Assembly (NCBI GenBank): GCA_016125075.1
Contig: WGMO01000027.1
Span: 1-56,794 of the forward strand
DNA: 56,794 nt
Reading direction: 5' to 3'
Origin: Terrimonas sp.
Lineage (GTDB): Bacteria > Bacteroidota > Bacteroidia > Chitinophagales > Chitinophagaceae
Part shown: one piece after another, positions 1-9,357 of the stretch
How positions within the stretch are numbered: the stretch's first letter is position 1
Layout: each line of letters begins with the position of its first letter
Notes under the pieces: model-generated
What the model saw: the letters and a program-made list of their open reading frames with translations, nothing else
Databases searched by the model: none
Told to the model about the DNA's origin: nothing
Position numbers and translations under genes: made by a program

Positions 1-52
1 AGGGATCCCGCTGGGGCAAGACCGCCGCATTCGACCGCTCTGCCATCTCTCC
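1..52 (-). tRNA. tRNA-Ser-like 5' half, cut by the window edge
   Basis: Read on the minus strand this begins GGAGAGATGGCAGAGCGGTC and continues through a D-arm and the 5' strand of an anticodon stem (GGCGGTCTTG), which is the usual 5' half of a bacterial tRNA-Ser(UGA). Instead of the expected AAA-ACCG it runs into a GC-rich palindromic insert (CCCCAGCGGGATCCCT) and off the window. It is the next unit of the tandem array whose complete unit lies at 348-454. Functionality cannot be judged without the sequence to the left. Confidence 0.6.
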
Positions 53-105
53 GGCGCAAAAATAGGCTTGGGTATTTAATCAACAAAATCAATTATGCCG
101 GTTTT

Positions 106-351
106 TCATATAATTCCTGAGGATTTCAGGAAATGATAACCGTCAATTTGTTTGAAGAAATATTCCCTTTTGGCTGCTTCCGTTTTTGAAGAAAATTCTT
201 CAACATAGTGGACAACAAAAGGGATACGGCTTTTTGTGGACCGGACTTTTCCGGCATTGTGCTGTTTCAAACGGATGTCCAGGTTTTTGGTATGCCCGAA
301 ATAGTAGCCTCCGTCTTTTAAACTTTTGAGGATATAAGTGTAGTAGGGCAA
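106..351 (-). CDS. Small GIY-YIG nuclease-family protein
   Basis: An 81-residue single-domain GIY-YIG protein. The GIY equivalent is YTYI near the N-terminus, the YIG equivalent is YFGHT, then come the conserved Arg (DIRLKQHN) and a C-terminal helix with the likely metal-binding Glu (TEAAKREYFF). Small proteins of this family in Bacteroidota are commonly found directly downstream of tRNA genes. The reading frame stays open upstream to an ATG at 432, but that extension is translated tRNA. The TTG at 349-351, immediately before PYYTYIL and at the tRNA 3' end, is the more plausible start. The gene sits directly 3' of the tRNA-Ser-like sequence, so the two may share a transcript. Role unknown; a selfish or homing-like element is one possibility. 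Confidence 0.75.
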   Translation of the reverse strand: MPYYTYILKSLKDGGYYFGHTKNLDIRLKQHNAGKVRSTKSRIPFVVHYVEEFSSKTEAAKREYFFKQIDGYHFLKSSGII

Positions 352-454
352 GAGAAGAAAATTCGAAGACCCGGACCTGTGACAGTCAACGGTTTTTCCC
401 GAAGGGATCCCGTTGGGGCAAGACCGCCGCATTCGACCGCTCTGCCATCTCTCC
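348..454 (-). pseudogene. tRNA-Ser-like gene with a ~22-nt insert in the anticodon loop
   Basis: On the minus strand the order is acceptor GGAGAGA, D-arm, GCGGTCTTG, then about 22 extra bases (CCCCAACGGGATCCCTTCGG...), then AAA-ACCG, a serine-type long variable arm (TTGACTGTCACAGG) and a T-loop TTCGAAT. The insert is palindromic (GGGATCCC, CCC..GGG) and lies exactly between positions expected in the UGA anticodon. The T-stem (GGGTC against TTTCT) and the acceptor 3' strand (TCTCTTG) pair poorly, so this is probably a decayed tRNA rather than a spliced one. It directly precedes the GIY-YIG gene. Confidence 0.65.
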
Positions 455-507
455 GGCGCAAAAATAGGCTTGGGTAATTAATCAACAAAATCAATTATGC
501 CGGTTTT

Positions 508-657
508 TCATATAATTCCTGAGGATTTCAGGAAATGATAACCGTCAATTTGTTTGAAGAAATATTCTCTTTTGGCAGCCTCCGTTTTTGAAGAAAATTC
601 TTCAACATAGTGGACAACAAAAGGGACACGGCTTTTTGTGGACCGGACTTTTCCGGC
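508..657 (-). pseudogene. Truncated GIY-YIG gene remnant
   Basis: This second copy of the GIY-YIG gene keeps only the C-terminal ~50 codons, with the same stop codon and the same end as the intact copy, and is nearly identical to it. The homology ends sharply at about 657, so the GIY and YIG motifs and any start are missing. It marks the right-hand boundary of the tRNA-Ser/GIY-YIG array. Confidence 0.8.
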
Positions 658-786
658 AACGACCTGTTGGTGTTTCCCTTAACCCTATTGAAACCTGCAA
701 TACTTGTTCGGGATTATCTGTTAAAATAGGATAGTTCTCATACAGGGATGCCGTACTAATTCGGGTTCATGTTACATTTGCAATCC

Positions 787-2625
787 ATGAAGCAACTGAA
801 GGCCCTCAATAAATACTTATGGAAATACCGCTTTCGGCTGGGTATAGGTGCCATCTTCGTCATTGTGTCCAACTATTTTGCGGTACTGGCTCCGCAGGTC
901 ATGGGTTTTATCATCTCTTTTGTTCAAAGGGGTTTTCCGGGCTACCAAACCCCTTCCAGGGAAAAAAAATATGATTACCTGGTACAGCATTTCATCAGTT
1001 GGGTGGAAAATCGATATGCTGGCGTGGCAAATATCTATAAAGTGATCATCCTTTGTGGGATCACCATCCTGGTCTTGGCGTTGCTGCGTGGCTTTTTCAT
1101 GTTCCTGATGCGGCAAACGATCATTGTGATGAGCCGCCTGATTGAATATGATCAGAAAAACGAGGTCTTTTATCATTACCAGCAACTGGATACAGCATTT
1201 TTCAAAACACACAGTACCGGCGACCTGATGAGCCGGATGGCGGAAGATGTGAGCAGGGTCAGGATGTACACTGGACCTGCTATCATGTACCTGATCAATC
1301 TTATTGCACTGATATCGCTGAGTGTTTTCTTTATGTTCAAACGGGACCCCGAGTTAACCCTCTATGTACTGGCCCCCCTGCCCATCCTGGCCATTACCAT
1401 TTATTTTGTCAATACAGTGATCAACAGGAAGAGTGAAAAAATACAATCATTGCTGGCCAGCCTTACCACCAATGCGCAGGAATCCTATTCCGGCATCAGG
1501 GTCATCAAATCCTATGTCCAGGAAAAGGCCATGCTGGGTTATTTTGATAAAAACAGCGAGGCATACAAAAAAAACGCGATTGGGCTGGCAAAAGTGGAGG
1601 CCCTGTATTTCCCTTCCATCACCCTCCTCATCGGGCTGAGCACCCTGCTCACGATCATGATCGGGGGCCTGTATTATATCCGGGGAACCGGGGGTATAGA
1701 TCTTCCGGCTATTGTTGAATTTGTGGTGTATATCAATATGCTCACTTTTCCGGTAAGCGCAATCGGATGGACGGCCAGTATGATACAAAGAGCCGCGGCC
1801 TCTCAAAAGCGGTTGAATGAATTCCTGAATACCGAACCTGCCATCAGGAATCCAGAAAAGGCCGTTCAACACAGGATAGAGGGCAATATCAGGTTCGAAG
1901 CGGTTGATTTTATCTATCCGCATACGGGTATCAGGGCCTTGCATCAGTTTAACCTATCCATCAAAAAAGGTCAGAAAATTGCAATTGTGGGGAAAACAGG
2001 CAGCGGTAAATCGACCGTCGCCCAGTTACTGCTCAGAATGTATGATCCTACAAATGGTAAAATAACCCTGGATGAAGTTGAACTGAAAACAATGGACCTC
2101 AAAAGCCTCCGGGAACAAATAAGTTATGTGCCGCAGGATGTATTTCTTTTTAGTGATTCTGTGGCCAATAATATCCGCTTTGGCGTGGCAGATGCCGACC
2201 AGGAAGCTGTTGAAAATGCAGCCCGGCAGGCCAGTGTACATCAGGATATCATGGGTTTCTCTGACGGCTATGAAACCCTGGTAGGGGAAAGGGGTGTGAC
2301 ATTGAGCGGCGGCCAAAAACAAAGAGTATCCATTGCAAGGGCCCTGATAAAAAAACCAGCGCTTATGATTTTTGATGATTGCCTGAGTGCCGTAGATGCT
2401 AAAACTGAAAAGGAGATAATTAGTAATCTTTATGCATATCTGGAAAATAAGACTGCCATTATCATCACGCACCGGATCTTTGCCCACTTTAATTTTGATA
2501 AAATTATTGTACTCGACGACGGGCATATCATTGAAGAGGGCACCCATCAGGAATTATTGGAAAAAGATGGATATTATGCTGAAATTTATGCCCGACAGCA
2601 GGATAATGAACAGGAAATGCCCTGA
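787..2625 (+). CDS. ABC transporter, fused permease and ATPase (exporter type)
   Basis: A half-size ABC exporter, 612 residues from this start. The N-terminal ~330 residues hold six predicted membrane helices. The ATPase domain has Walker A (GKTGSGKST, about residue 402), the Q-loop (YVPQD), the signature LSGGQ (about 505), Walker B (LMIFDD, about 526) and an H-loop (ITHR). The residue after Walker B is Asp (FDDCLSAVD) rather than the usual catalytic Glu, as in the MdlA/YheI group whose members often work as heterodimers. No partner half is adjacent. An ATG at 769 is in frame, but family members begin MKQLKALNKY, and a TACATTTG promoter-like motif at 773-780 overlaps the longer version. Substrate unknown. 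Confidence 0.88.
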   Translation: MKQLKALNKYLWKYRFRLGIGAIFVIVSNYFAVLAPQVMGFIISFVQRGFPGYQTPSREKKYDYLVQHFISWVENRYAGVANIYKVIILCGITILVLALLRGFFMFLMRQTIIVMSRLIEYDQKNEVFYHYQQLDTAFFKTHSTGDLMSRMAEDVSRVRMYTGPAIMYLINLIALISLSVFFMFKRDPELTLYVLAPLPILAITIYFVNTVINRKSEKIQSLLASLTTNAQESYSGIRVIKSYVQEKAMLGYFDKNSEAYKKNAIGLAKVEALYFPSITLLIGLSTLLTIMIGGLYYIRGTGGIDLPAIVEFVVYINMLTFPVSAIGWTASMIQRAAASQKRLNEFLNTEPAIRNPEKAVQHRIEGNIRFEAVDFIYPHTGIRALHQFNLSIKKGQKIAIVGKTGSGKSTVAQLLLRMYDPTNGKITLDEVELKTMDLKSLREQISYVPQDVFLFSDSVANNIRFGVADADQEAVENAARQASVHQDIMGFSDGYETLVGERGVTLSGGQKQRVSIARALIKKPALMIFDDCLSAVDAKTEKEIISNLYAYLENKTAIIITHRIFAHFNFDKIIVLDDGHIIEEGTHQELLEKDGYYAEIYARQQDNEQEMP

Positions 2626-2666
2626 TTTTTTGCCTAATATCTTCATATTCAAATTCTTTTATCAAA

Positions 2667-2697
2667 TTTGGCTGTTTCGAAAACATAATTATATTTG
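2667..2697 (+). promoter_or_regulatory. Bacteroidota-type promoter for the DUF3276 gene
   Basis: TTTG at 2667-2670 and TATATTTG at 2690-2697 are separated by 19 bases, matching the -33/-7 consensus (TTTG / TAnnTTTG) of the Bacteroidota housekeeping sigma factor. Transcription would start near 2704, about 40 bases before the GTG start. Confidence 0.7.
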
Positions 2698-2744
2698 TGA
2701 CTTCTTGTTAAAACGTGATTGTTAAACTGTAAAAAAATAAAACT

Positions 2745-3212
2745 GTGGCGTACGAAAATAATGACAACAAAATGGAAAGTATTTACAGCAAAAGGATTCG
2801 TGCTGGAAAAAGAAGGACCTATTTTTTTGATGTTCGTTCTACAAGAGGTAATGATTATTACCTGACCATCACTGAAAGCCGGAAAAGGTTTAATGATAAT
2901 GGGTATGATCGTCATAAGATCTTTTTGTATAAGGAAGATTTTAACAAGTTTATCAAGGCGCTCGGTGAGGCTGTCGATTATGTAAAAACAGAATTGATGC
3001 CTGACTTTGATTTTGATGCTTTTAACCATGATAACCCTGAAAATGGTGAAAATGGTGATAACGGTTATGCAGGAAATGGTACGGTTTCATTGGATGAATC
3101 TGCTTCGGCTGTTGCGGATGATGCACCTGCTGATGAAGCTACAATCGACACAACACCCGAGGCGCCTGCAGATTCGGATAATGCTGCCAGCGAAGAAGTT
3201 GACAAATGGTAA
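2745..3212 (+). CDS. PUR-alpha-like DUF3276 family protein
   Basis: A 155-residue protein. Residues ~10-90 form the PUR/DUF3276 nucleic-acid-binding fold seen across Bacteroidota (IYSKRIRAGKRRTYFFDVR, then the YYLTITESRK strand and helix). The C-terminal ~60 residues are acidic and low in complexity (Asn/Gly, then Ala/Asp/Glu-rich), probably disordered. The likely start is GTG at 2745 (peptide MAYENND). An ATG at 2772 would remove part of the leader but keep the domain. It has its own promoter and terminator, so it is monocistronic. It probably binds single-stranded DNA or RNA; its specific role is unknown. Confidence 0.85.
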   Translation: MAYENNDNKMESIYSKRIRAGKRRTYFFDVRSTRGNDYYLTITESRKRFNDNGYDRHKIFLYKEDFNKFIKALGEAVDYVKTELMPDFDFDAFNHDNPENGENGDNGYAGNGTVSLDESASAVADDAPADEATIDTTPEAPADSDNAASEEVDKW

Positions 3213-3230
3213 CTAAAAAAATAACTGTTT

Positions 3231-3253
3231 AAAGCCCCTTTTTGGGGCTTTTT
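3231..3253 (+). terminator. Rho-independent terminator
   Basis: AAAGCCCC-TTTTT-GGGGCTTT followed by a T run, 18 bases after the DUF3276 stop codon. Confidence 0.9.
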
Positions 3254-3285
3254 TTATATTTTGTTGTTAACAAAACCAACCCTTT

Positions 3286-6200
3286 GTGAAAAAATCAATA
3301 ATCCTTTCCTCACTTTTTGTTTCCCTGCTTGCCATGCTTGTTTTTCAGCTTAAAAAAAGTGTGAAGCTCCAATCAGATATTTCCTTTGTATCAACAGCCG
3401 AAGATGCAGATGAAGAAGACGGTATCAGGGCCGCACAGGAAATGGAATTTGAACGTACAAAAGATATTTCCCTTGGATTTATTCCACAATCCAGATTGAT
3501 TACTGCTTATGAAGACTTGCTTCGTACCAGAAGAATGCAGGGCAATGCCAGGACCGGAGCCTTAAGCTGGACGGAAAGAGGACCCAATTCCGATGCTGTA
3601 GGGCCCAGTAATGGAAATGGCCGGCCCGGAAACGGGGTTACCAGTGGCCGTATCCGCGCAGTATGGGTCGATCTGGCCGATCTGTCCAACCATACCGTAT
3701 GGGTGGGTGGGGTTGATGGTGGTTTATGGAAGACCAACGATATTTCTGCTGCGCCCGCTACCTGGACTCCTGTGAATGATTTTTTCGGCAATCTTGCAGT
3801 CGGTAGTATTTGCCAGGATCCTTCCAATACAAATATTATGTATTTCGGAACCGGTGAAAAAGCCTTTAATGTCGATGCCGTAAGGGGAGGGGGAATTTGG
3901 AAAAGTACCGATCACGGAGTTTCCTGGTCCCTGCTGGGTTCTACAACGGGTTTCTGGAATGTTTCAAAAATCCTTTGTGATGCATCCGGTAATGTTTATG
4001 TCGCCACTATTGGCAGTGGGGCAGGCATACAGCGTTCTGTTGACGGGGGTACCAACTGGACAAATATCACACCTACTGGTTTGAGTAATAGGGTTTCAGA
4101 AATGGAAATCAGCAGTACCGGAAGGATGCATATTACCTGCGGGTATTATAATACGGCAGTTGGATCTGCCGGATACCGGTATACCGACAATCCTTCAACC
4201 GTGACTGCCGGGACCTGGAATGCTGCAACAACTTCGTTTTCGCCTGTACAATATAATGTTGATATTGCAACAGCCGGAAATACCTTATATGCTCTGAATG
4301 CTGATGCCAGTTTTGAGACCTCCCAAATCTGGAAATCGACAGATGGGGGAGATCACTGGGCGAATACGGTCAGTACGCCACCCACAACAGGATCAACACC
4401 CCTGAGCAGCGGCCAGGGCTGGTATTGTTTGTCAATTGCCGTGGACCCTGCAAACCCCAATAAAGTCATGGTAGGGGGGCTAAACAGTTATCTCAGTACG
4501 GATGGCGGAGCCAATTGGTCGGTCAATTCCATTTGGGTTACGGGTGTTCCCGGTTCCTCCAACTATATTCATGCGGATCACCAGGCTTCCATTTGGAATG
4601 GCAACCAGGTGCTGGCAGTCAGCGATGGCGGTATTTTTTATTCTGCAGATGGGGGTCTCAGTTTTGCTGACCGGAACATCGGTTTACGGCTAAAACAATT
4701 TTATTCCTGCGCCATTCATCCCAGTTCCACCAATTATTTTTTGGCAGGAGCACAGGATAACGGTACACACCAGCTTTCCAGTGCCGGACTGGGCAGCAGT
4801 GTGGAAGTGGTTGGGGGCGACGGTGCCTTTACCCATATCGACCAGGATGAACCCCAGTACCAGTACGGGGCATATGTTTATGGCCAATACAGAAGGAGTA
4901 CGAATAGCGGTGCCAGTTGGTCGGCAGTCAACTATACGGCTTCGGGTACCAATGCCATTTTTATTAACCCGACTGATTTTGATGATTACAATAATATCAT
5001 GTATACCTCCGGACCCGCAGGACAGTATGTCAGATGGGATAACCCGCATTCGGGTTCAACCTTTACCCCTGTATCGGTTGCGGCTTTTGCAGGCGGCAGG
5101 GCAACACATATTATGGTCTCTCCTTACACTTCCAACCGGGTATTTTTTGGTACCAGCGGGGGAAAAATCATCAGGGCTGATGATGCCCATACTGCCTCTC
5201 CCACTGTTTCAGATATTACCGGAGGTGGAATGTCGGCCAGTACCGTTTCCTGTATTGCCCTGGGTACGGACGATAATAACCTGCTCGCCACTTTTTCCAA
5301 TTATGGTGCCACCCATGTTTGGGTTACCACCAATGGCGGAACGGGCTGGACCAATGTAACTGGAAATTTACCGGATATTCCCGTCCGCTGGGCTTTATTC
5401 TATCCGGATGATAATACACAGGCCATCTTAGCGACGGAAATGGGAATTTATGAAACAGCAGCTTTGAATGGAGGCGCAACCGTATGGGTGCAAAATTCTG
5501 GTTTCCCGGTGGTCCGTACTGATATGCTACAATACCGCAAAAGCGATGGTACGGTTGCTGCAGCCACACATGGAAGAGGCTTGTGGACTACGACCATACC
5601 TTTAACACCCCATATCCGGTTTGCAACACCCTATATTACAAATACGGAGTCAACTACCTCCACTATCGATTGCCGGGGCTATACAGATTATACGATCGAT
5701 CTGAATATTGATGCAGCCCCTACCGGGGATGCAAATGTTACCGTAAGTGTTAACGGTAGCCCTACGGCTGCTCAGGGCCAGGATTTTGATTTTACGACCA
5801 ATGGCAATTTTGCCGCTCCTTCTACAGCTATTACATTTTCAAACGGCTCAACAGCATCGCATACCATCAGTATCAGGATCTATGATGATGAGGATATTGA
5901 AGCTGATGAAACCTTCAGGCTGACTTTCAGCTTATCGGGTGCAACCAATGCCGCGGTAGCACCCAGCGGGCAATATTACGATGTTACTATTACTGATAAT
6001 GATGCAGCTCCTGTATCAGGTGGTACAGGGCTTGCAACCATTGGAACTGGGGATTATCCAGGAGGATATATCCAGCCTTTCAGAAGCAGTTATCCAAAAG
6101 CCAGGAGCCAGTATATTTATCTCGCATCAGAACTCAGTGCAGCAGGATTGTCGGCTGGTAATATCACCACCGTTGGATTCAATGTATTAAGCAAAACCAG

Positions 6201-7629
6201 CACAGCCCCCTATAACGGGCTGACCATTTCATTAAAGAATACCCTGACAAGCAGTTTCTCGGGTACTTTTGAAACCGGAACTACCGCCTGTTATTCTGCC
6301 AATTATTCCACGGTATCCGGTATCAATAATATCAGTTTGTCAACCCCATTTGCATGGGACGGCAGTTCTAACCTGCTGGTGGAGATCTGTTACGACAATG
6401 TTGCAGGTTCCGGAAGCGGTGATGCTGTATCTTCCAATGTATCGGTTGATGATAAAGGTCTCTGGAACCGGGATAATGTAGGAACCGGGTGCTCACTGGC
6501 TGCAGTCTATGCAAGTGCCGGTGCCAGTTTTGTTCGCCCGGATATCTTGTTAACAGGTGTAATGGCGGGTAATAATGTTGAGACAGTGCTGAATGCCAGC
6601 AAGACCGCCAACCTGGGACCAAACAGCGATGTTTATTTTTATAATTCAAACGGAAATATTATAGCAAGGATCCACAACCTCTCTTCCTACGATTATGGTT
6701 GTACGCAGGTAATCGTAGACAGGGCAGGTTCTTCTTCCGTGTCTTTCTGGAACAATAATATTCCCGAATACCTTACTTCAAAAACATTTCATGTAGTGCC
6801 CACCAATAATAGCCCGGGTGTTTCAGATAGTTACCAGTTGACTTTATATTATACAGATGCTGAAAAAACGGGCTGGGAGGCGGCAACCGGTCAATCCTGG
6901 GGTAGTATCCAGATGGTAAAGGTTGATGGCCAGATCAGCCAGGTAACCCCCGGCAATCCAACAGGAGGGGGTAATGTTTCCATTGTTACACCAACTGTGG
7001 GAAGTTTTGGGTCTGATCATACATTGACCTATACGTTTACCGGGGGCTTTTCTGGTTTTGCTGCCGGGATCCCCGGTACCAGTCCCTTACCGGTGACCCT
7101 CCTCAATTTTGACGGGCAGAAATCCGGGAAACACATCCGCTTAAGCTGGAGTACAGGTTCGGAACAGAATGCCCATTATTTCCTGGTGGAAAAATCCACG
7201 GATGGCTCATCCTTCTTTACGATTGGAAAAGTCAGTGCTGCCGGTAACAGCAACCGCCTGTTAAACTATGATTTTACGGATACCCATGTCAATGAGAATA
7301 ATTATTACAGGCTCAGGATGGTGGATATTGACGGACACTTTATTTTTAGCCGTACGGTATTGATCCGGAATCCCGGTATCCCGCAAAATCTGTGGTTAGT
7401 GACAAATCCTTTCCAATCGCAGATCAACCTGCGTTTGGCCAGGCAACCCCTCCGGGACATACGGGTGGAATTGTTGAACGTTTCCGGTGCCAGGGTCTAT
7501 GAGGGTACCTACGGGTCGGCCACTGTATTGAGTATCGATGTTTCCCGGTTAGGTTTAAGTAAAGGGGTGTACCTGCTGCGTACGGTAGTCGATGGTGAAT
7601 TATTTGTCAATAAGCTGGTGAAGCAATAA
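3286..7629 (+). CDS. Secreted BNR-repeat beta-propeller protein with Calx-beta and T9SS sorting domain
   Basis: A 1447-residue exported protein. A signal-anchor-like N-terminus (MKKSIILSSLF...) is followed, over about residues 90-770, by many Asp-box/BNR motifs (STDGGTNW, STDGGDHW, SADGGLSF, STDGGANW) typical of sialidase- or sortilin-type propellers. Residues ~780-900 resemble a Calx-beta domain (IYDDEDIEADETFRLTF, then VTITDND). A further region of ~350 residues has no clear assignment. The last ~80 residues form a T9SS type A sorting domain (NLWLVTNPFQSQINLRL ... SKGVYLLRTV ... KLVKQ). It should cross the outer membrane by T9SS and stay on the surface or be released. The start is GTG at 3286. 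A sialidase-like activity is not demonstrated by the motifs alone. Confidence 0.88.
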   Translation: MKKSIILSSLFVSLLAMLVFQLKKSVKLQSDISFVSTAEDADEEDGIRAAQEMEFERTKDISLGFIPQSRLITAYEDLLRTRRMQGNARTGALSWTERGPNSDAVGPSNGNGRPGNGVTSGRIRAVWVDLADLSNHTVWVGGVDGGLWKTNDISAAPATWTPVNDFFGNLAVGSICQDPSNTNIMYFGTGEKAFNVDAVRGGGIWKSTDHGVSWSLLGSTTGFWNVSKILCDASGNVYVATIGSGAGIQRSVDGGTNWTNITPTGLSNRVSEMEISSTGRMHITCGYYNTAVGSAGYRYTDNPSTVTAGTWNAATTSFSPVQYNVDIATAGNTLYALNADASFETSQIWKSTDGGDHWANTVSTPPTTGSTPLSSGQGWYCLSIAVDPANPNKVMVGGLNSYLSTDGGANWSVNSIWVTGVPGSSNYIHADHQASIWNGNQVLAVSDGGIFYSADGGLSFADRNIGLRLKQFYSCAIHPSSTNYFLAGAQDNGTHQLSSAGLGSSVEVVGGDGAFTHIDQDEPQYQYGAYVYGQYRRSTNSGASWSAVNYTASGTNAIFINPTDFDDYNNIMYTSGPAGQYVRWDNPHSGSTFTPVSVAAFAGGRATHIMVSPYTSNRVFFGTSGGKIIRADDAHTASPTVSDITGGGMSASTVSCIALGTDDNNLLATFSNYGATHVWVTTNGGTGWTNVTGNLPDIPVRWALFYPDDNTQAILATEMGIYETAALNGGATVWVQNSGFPVVRTDMLQYRKSDGTVAAATHGRGLWTTTIPLTPHIRFATPYITNTESTTSTIDCRGYTDYTIDLNIDAAPTGDANVTVSVNGSPTAAQGQDFDFTTNGNFAAPSTAITFSNGSTASHTISIRIYDDEDIEADETFRLTFSLSGATNAAVAPSGQYYDVTITDNDAAPVSGGTGLATIGTGDYPGGYIQPFRSSYPKARSQYIYLASELSAAGLSAGNITTVGFNVLSKTSTAPYNGLTISLKNTLTSSFSGTFETGTTACYSANYSTVSGINNISLSTPFAWDGSSNLLVEICYDNVAGSGSGDAVSSNVSVDDKGLWNRDNVGTGCSLAAVYASAGASFVRPDILLTGVMAGNNVETVLNASKTANLGPNSDVYFYNSNGNIIARIHNLSSYDYGCTQVIVDRAGSSSVSFWNNNIPEYLTSKTFHVVPTNNSPGVSDSYQLTLYYTDAEKTGWEAATGQSWGSIQMVKVDGQISQVTPGNPTGGGNVSIVTPTVGSFGSDHTLTYTFTGGFSGFAAGIPGTSPLPVTLLNFDGQKSGKHIRLSWSTGSEQNAHYFLVEKSTDGSSFFTIGKVSAAGNSNRLLNYDFTDTHVNENNYYRLRMVDIDGHFIFSRTVLIRNPGIPQNLWLVTNPFQSQINLRLARQPLRDIRVELLNVSGARVYEGTYGSATVLSIDVSRLGLSKGVYLLRTVVDGELFVNKLVKQ

Positions 7630-7654
7630 ATCTTTCGGATATTATTACCTAAAA

Positions 7655-7680
7655 AGTCCCCGGCCGGGGACTTTTTTTTT
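7655..7680. terminator. Bidirectional terminator between convergent genes
   Basis: A perfect palindrome AGTCCCC-GGCC-GGGGACT at 7655-7672, flanked by an A run on the left and a T run on the right, so it can end both the plus-strand T9SS gene and the minus-strand pgi. Confidence 0.92.
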
Positions 7681-7687
7681 ATGGGTA

Positions 7688-9346
7688 TTATTTTTTCCTG
7701 CGAAGCTCCTTGTACACATTGATAAGGCCGTTGGTCGAAGCATCGTGTGAGGTCACTTTTTGCGGATCCATCAATTCTGGCAGGATCTTATTGGCCAGTT
7801 GTTTGCCCAGTTCAACACCCCATTGGTCAAAACTGAAGATATTCCAGATAATACCCTGTACGAAAATCTTATGTTCGTATAAGGCAATCAGTTGACCGAG
7901 GTTAAAGGGGGTAATCTTTCTAATGATAAATGAATTGGTGGGTTTATTACCGCCAAACACTTTAAAGGGCAATAATTGGGCAATTGCCTCATTTCCCAAT
8001 CCAGCATTCTCCAGTTCCTGTTCTACTTCCTGCTCAGTCTTTCCGTTCATAAGGGCTTCTGTCTGGGCAAAGAAATTCGACAATAATTTAGGGTGGTGGT
8101 CACCGATAGGGTTATGCGATTGTGCCGGCGTTATGAAATCGCAGGGGATGAGTACCGTACCCTGGTGGATGAGCTGGTAAAATGCATGTTGCCCATTGGT
8201 GCCGGGTTCGCCCCATATAACAGGTCCTGTGGAATAGTTCACTGCTTCACCATTCCGGTCCACACTTTTTCCATTGCTTTCCATATTGCCTTGCTGGAAA
8301 TAGGCCGGGAAACGATGCATATACTGGTCATAAGGAAGGATGGCTTCTGTCTGTGCGCCAAAAAAATCCCTGTACCAGATCCCGATCAGTGCCATTAGTA
8401 CCGGGATATTCTTATCAAAATCTTCTTTGCGGAAATGATTGTCAGCCGCATGGGCGCCTTTCAGCAGGTCCTCGAAATTTTTATAACCAATCGTGAGGGC
8501 GATGGATAATCCGATGGCGCTCCAAAGGGAATAACGGCCACCTACCCAATCCCAGAACGGGAACATGTTTTCCTTGTCGATTCCAAACCTTACCACCTCA
8601 TTTTCATTCGTGGAAAGTGCTACAAAATGTTTGGCAACGTATTTTTCTTTTTTGGCTTTTTGCAGGAACCATTCCCTGGCCGTATGAGCATTCGTCATGG
8701 TTTCCTGGGTAGTAAAAGTCTTGGAAGCGATCAGGAAAAGGGTTTTTTCAGGGTCTACTTTCTTTAAGGTCTCTACGATATGGGTGCCATCTATATTGCT
8801 GACGAAATGGGTTTCTATCCCTTTGACTGTATAAGGTTTTAAAGCTTCTGTCACCATCAGGGGGCCCAGGTCACTGCCACCGATTCCAATATTGACGATA
8901 TATTTTATTTTTTTATGCGTATACCCCCGCCAGCTACCCTCATGAACTTTTGCACAAAAAGACTTCATTTGCCTCAATACTTTTTTGACTGCGGGCATTA
9001 CATTTTCACCATTGGTATAAACCGGCTCTTTGGAAAAATTTCTCAGGGCTGTGTGTAATACAGACCGATGTTCTGTTTCATTAATCAGGTCACCATTGAA
9101 CATGGCGTCGATACCTTCTTTTACTTTACATTCCCTGGCCAGTTGCTGTAACAGAGCCATCGTTTTTTCCGTGATCCTGTTCTTGGAATAATCAAATACA
9201 ATATCCTTTACACACATAGAGAATTTTGAAAACCGCTGCCGATCATCCCGGAACAGGTCTCGCATATGAACCGTTTGCAGCTCATCGAAATGTTTTTTTA
9301 ATTCATGCCAAGCGGGGGTGGTAGTAGGGTTGATCCTGGGAAACAT
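7688..9346 (-). CDS. pgi: Glucose-6-phosphate isomerase
   Basis: A 552-residue enzyme that interconverts glucose 6-phosphate and fructose 6-phosphate in the cytoplasm. It carries the PGI signature elements: GIGGSDLGP (~residues 153-161), the SKTFTTQET phosphate-binding segment (~208-216), [12 protein letters not shown] (~269-280), the catalytic Glu in MESNGKS (E356) and the His in [10 protein letters not shown] (H387). Length is normal for the long bacterial/eukaryotic-type family. The downstream neighbour on the same strand start-side is threonine aldolase, 11 bp upstream of this start, so they are probably co-transcribed. Confidence 0.97.
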   Translation of the reverse strand: MFPRINPTTTPAWHELKKHFDELQTVHMRDLFRDDRQRFSKFSMCVKDIVFDYSKNRITEKTMALLQQLARECKVKEGIDAMFNGDLINETEHRSVLHTALRNFSKEPVYTNGENVMPAVKKVLRQMKSFCAKVHEGSWRGYTHKKIKYIVNIGIGGSDLGPLMVTEALKPYTVKGIETHFVSNIDGTHIVETLKKVDPEKTLFLIASKTFTTQETMTNAHTAREWFLQKAKKEKYVAKHFVALSTNENEVVRFGIDKENMFPFWDWVGGRYSLWSAIGLSIALTIGYKNFEDLLKGAHAADNHFRKEDFDKNIPVLMALIGIWYRDFFGAQTEAILPYDQYMHRFPAYFQQGNMESNGKSVDRNGEAVNYSTGPVIWGEPGTNGQHAFYQLIHQGTVLIPCDFITPAQSHNPIGDHHPKLLSNFFAQTEALMNGKTEQEVEQELENAGLGNEAIAQLLPFKVFGGNKPTNSFIIRKITPFNLGQLIALYEHKIFVQGIIWNIFSFDQWGVELGKQLANKILPELMDPQKVTSHDASTNGLINVYKELRRKK

Positions 9347-9357
9347 GTAAACTTGAT

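Larger units (their letters stand above)
1..657. repeat. Direct tandem repeat of a tRNA-Ser-like/GIY-YIG unit
   Basis: Bases 1-255 recur almost exactly at 403-657, a period of 402 bp with only a handful of substitutions. Each copy contains (minus strand) the C-terminal half of a GIY-YIG gene followed by the 5' half of the next tRNA-Ser-like sequence. The right copy stops abruptly at about 657, inside the GIY-YIG coding sequence. The array therefore holds at least one whole unit, one truncated unit, and part of a further unit beyond the left edge. Confidence 0.9.

Noticed and set aside
352-432. N-terminal extension of the GIY-YIG protein starting at ATG 432
   Set aside because: These 27 codons lie within the tRNA-Ser-like sequence; the domain starts only after the TTG at 351.
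3507-5569. Several minus-strand frames inside the large T9SS gene
   Set aside because: They are shadows of a long coding sequence with clear propeller motifs and show no domains of their own.
7655-7680. Palindrome as a possible mobile-element end
   Set aside because: It is a plain bidirectional terminator between convergent genes with A/T flanks.
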